From assembly GCF_900199375.1 (NCBI RefSeq), contig NZ_LT900217.1:558001-622000 (forward strand): a DNA stretch of 64,000 nucleotides, read 5' to 3'. The DNA is from Gordonibacter urolithinfaciens (GTDB taxonomy: Bacteria > Actinomycetota > Coriobacteriia > Coriobacteriales > Eggerthellaceae). Position 1 is the stretch's first letter. Each line of letters opens with the position of its first letter. Positions 62,833-64,000 of this stretch are shown here, in pieces. The notes under the pieces were generated by a model. It saw only the letters and a list, made by a program, of their open reading frames with translations, was not told the DNA's origin and ran no database searches. Made by a program: the position numbers and the translations under genes.

Positions 62833-63015
62833 CTACTTCTCCGCCTTCTCGGGATGGCCGTGGTCCTTCTGCCAGCGATCCCAGGTGGAATAGCAGATTG
62901 CGGCGCGTTGGTCCTGGTCGGGCCATTTGTCCTTCTCATAGCGGGTGATGTGCTCCATGCAGCGGGAGATGTACGTCTCCTTCTTCTCGTTGCCGCGAGG
63001 GTCGGGTATGGGCAT
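62833..63015 (-). CDS. Small hypothetical protein
   Basis: A 60-residue basic and acidic protein, MPIPDPRGNEKKETYISRC through HGHPEKAEK, containing SRCMEHI and QRAAICYSTWDRW. Short proteins with SRCM...AICY..W recur in phage and host genomes, with no known function. GAAAGGAGGCAGGAC precedes the ATG at 63015, so the gene looks real. Confidence 0.65.
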   Translation of the reverse strand: MPIPDPRGNEKKETYISRCMEHITRYEKDKWPDQDQRAAICYSTWDRWQKDHGHPEKAEK

Positions 63016-63390
63016 GTCCTGCCTCCTTTCGCCGGGCCGGCAGCGCGGCGCGCCGTCGGCCGTCCGGGTAACGTCAGCCGCATCGTAGGCGACGTGCGCC
63101 CGGCGCACCCGGAGTCCCTGCAGTTGCGACACGGCGGTTTCCGCCGGGTTGCCCTGCCGTCGCCCGCTACGCGGCGCCGTTCTTGCAGCCAATTGCTGCC
63201 TCGTGACCTACTTCCCTCCCCATCAGCCGCCTCAAGCCGAACCTCCCGCGGACGCGCTTCCTCCCGAGGCCCCCGCTGCCTGCCCCTACCTTCCCGCACG
63301 TTCACGCGGGAAATCCGCGTCCCGACGCAATCGCGGTCGACGCGTAGGATGCCAAGTCGTATACTGGCTGGTGGAATTGGCAGCACAGAG
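63016..63390. other. Intergenic region between divergent genes
   Basis: No gene supported. It must contain the promoters of the small minus-strand gene and of the aminotransferase; no clear boxes stand out in this GC-rich stretch. Confidence 0.4.
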
Positions 63391-63406
63391 CGAAAGGATG
63401 CACACG

Positions 63407-64000
63407 ATGACAACGTACGCGGACCTGCCCGGAGACGAGCTCGGCTCCCTCAAGGCCGAGTTGGAGGCGCAGTACGCCGAGATCAAGGCGCGCGGCCTCG
63501 CGCTCAACATGGCACGCGGCAAGCCCGGGGCCGACCAGCTCGACCTGAGCATGCCCATGCTGGCCACGGTGACGACGGCCGAGGACTGCCGCGCGGAGGA
63601 CGGCACGGACTGCCGCAACTACGGCGTGCTGGACGGCCTGCCCGAGGCGAAGCGCTTCATGGCGTGCATGGTGGAGGAGGACCCGGCGAACATCGTCGTG
63701 GGCGGCAACTCCAGCCTTTCGCTCATGTACGAGACCGTGGCCCGCTGCCTCGACTTCGGCACGCTCGGTTCCAAGCCGTGGAGCCAGTACGACGGCATCA
63801 AGTGGCTCTGCCCCGTGCCGGGCTACGACCGCCACTTCGGCATCACCGAGGCGTTCGGCATCGAGATGATCCCCGTGGCCATGACGGCCGACGGCCCCGA
63901 CATGGACGAGGTGGAGCGCCTCGTGGCCGGCGATGCCTCCGTGAAGGGAATCTGGTGCGTGCCGAAGTACTCGAACCCTGGCGGCGTGACCTACTCCGAC
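63407..64000 (+). CDS. Aminotransferase class I (fold-type I PLP), 5' part
   Basis: 198 codons are visible and the frame runs off the window. ALNMARGKPGADQLDLSMPM, NYGVLDGLPEAKRFM, GGNSSLSLMYETVARCL and PKYSNPGGVTYSD are typical of the AspC4-like aspartate aminotransferase group. The PLP lysine lies outside the window. The ATG at 63407 follows GAAAGGATGCACACG. Confidence 0.85.
   Translation, partial: MTTYADLPGDELGSLKAELEAQYAEIKARGLALNMARGKPGADQLDLSMPMLATVTTAEDCRAEDGTDCRNYGVLDGLPEAKRFMACMVEEDPANIVVGGNSSLSLMYETVARCLDFGTLGSKPWSQYDGIKWLCPVPGYDRHFGITEAFGIEMIPVAMTADGPDMDEVERLVAGDASVKGIWCVPKYSNPGGVTYSD

Overview
The window looks like a chromosomal segment of a high-GC, Gram-positive anaerobe of the Coriobacteriia, most probably the Eggerthellaceae (Eggerthella/Gordonibacter type). 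The grounds are high GC throughout, an mraZ-led dcw cluster with a meso-DAP type MurE, a tungsten aldehyde oxidoreductase operon, and a molybdopterin oxidoreductase next to a large LuxR regulator, a pairing typical of that family. The species cannot be fixed from sequence alone.

Layout. 1-700: end of an upstream transcript and a leader with a possible 11-residue peptide and a hairpin. 741-6279 (+): an operon for a membrane cytochrome b, a Tat-signalled Fe-S protein, an aldehyde:ferredoxin oxidoreductase, an unknown protein and a class II cysteine desulfurase. 6306-21936 (-): a compact dcw cluster in the order mraZ-rsmH-ftsL-ftsI-murE-murF-mraY-murD-ftsW-murG-murC-murB-ftsQ, driven by a promoter whose spacer holds MraZ boxes; ftsA and ftsZ are absent. 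22.0-23.1 kb: non-coding, with a perfect parS palindrome. 23.1-25.8 kb: a Xer recombinase and a UPF0371 protein. 25.8-29.2 kb: a lower-GC island with a small hydrophobic peptide that may be a type I toxin and three exported or surface proteins. 29.3-33.7 kb: nadK, a frameshifted murJ with a repeated N-terminal extension, and a wall-anchored surface protein.

33.8-45.6 kb is the most novel region. It contains a cytoplasmic-type molybdopterin oxidoreductase with a small 3-TM protein, a 2x[4Fe-4S] protein and a collagen-like mini-protein; upstream come a LuxR/LAL regulator and a trigger-factor-like chaperone, and divergent from these a MoxR AAA+ ATPase and a VWA protein. Repeated AGGGTGA-type motifs in three or four promoter regions suggest one regulon. 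I infer an inducible molybdoenzyme, perhaps a dehydroxylase or reductase, with its own maturation machinery.

45.6-55 kb: asnB, a decayed TenpN-like type III toxin, an orphan lower-GC gene, an ATP-grasp ligase, map, a ferritin-like protein, and an RHH/SPFH pair. 55.2-59.9 kb (-): a second parS, then rplA, rplK, nusG, secE, tRNA-Trp, rpmG, tuf and tRNA-Met/Thr/Tyr behind a near-consensus promoter. 60.4-64 kb: a Tat-exported NlpC/P60 hydrolase, a PEBP protein, a deoxyinosine glycosylase-like protein, a small hypothetical and the start of an aminotransferase.
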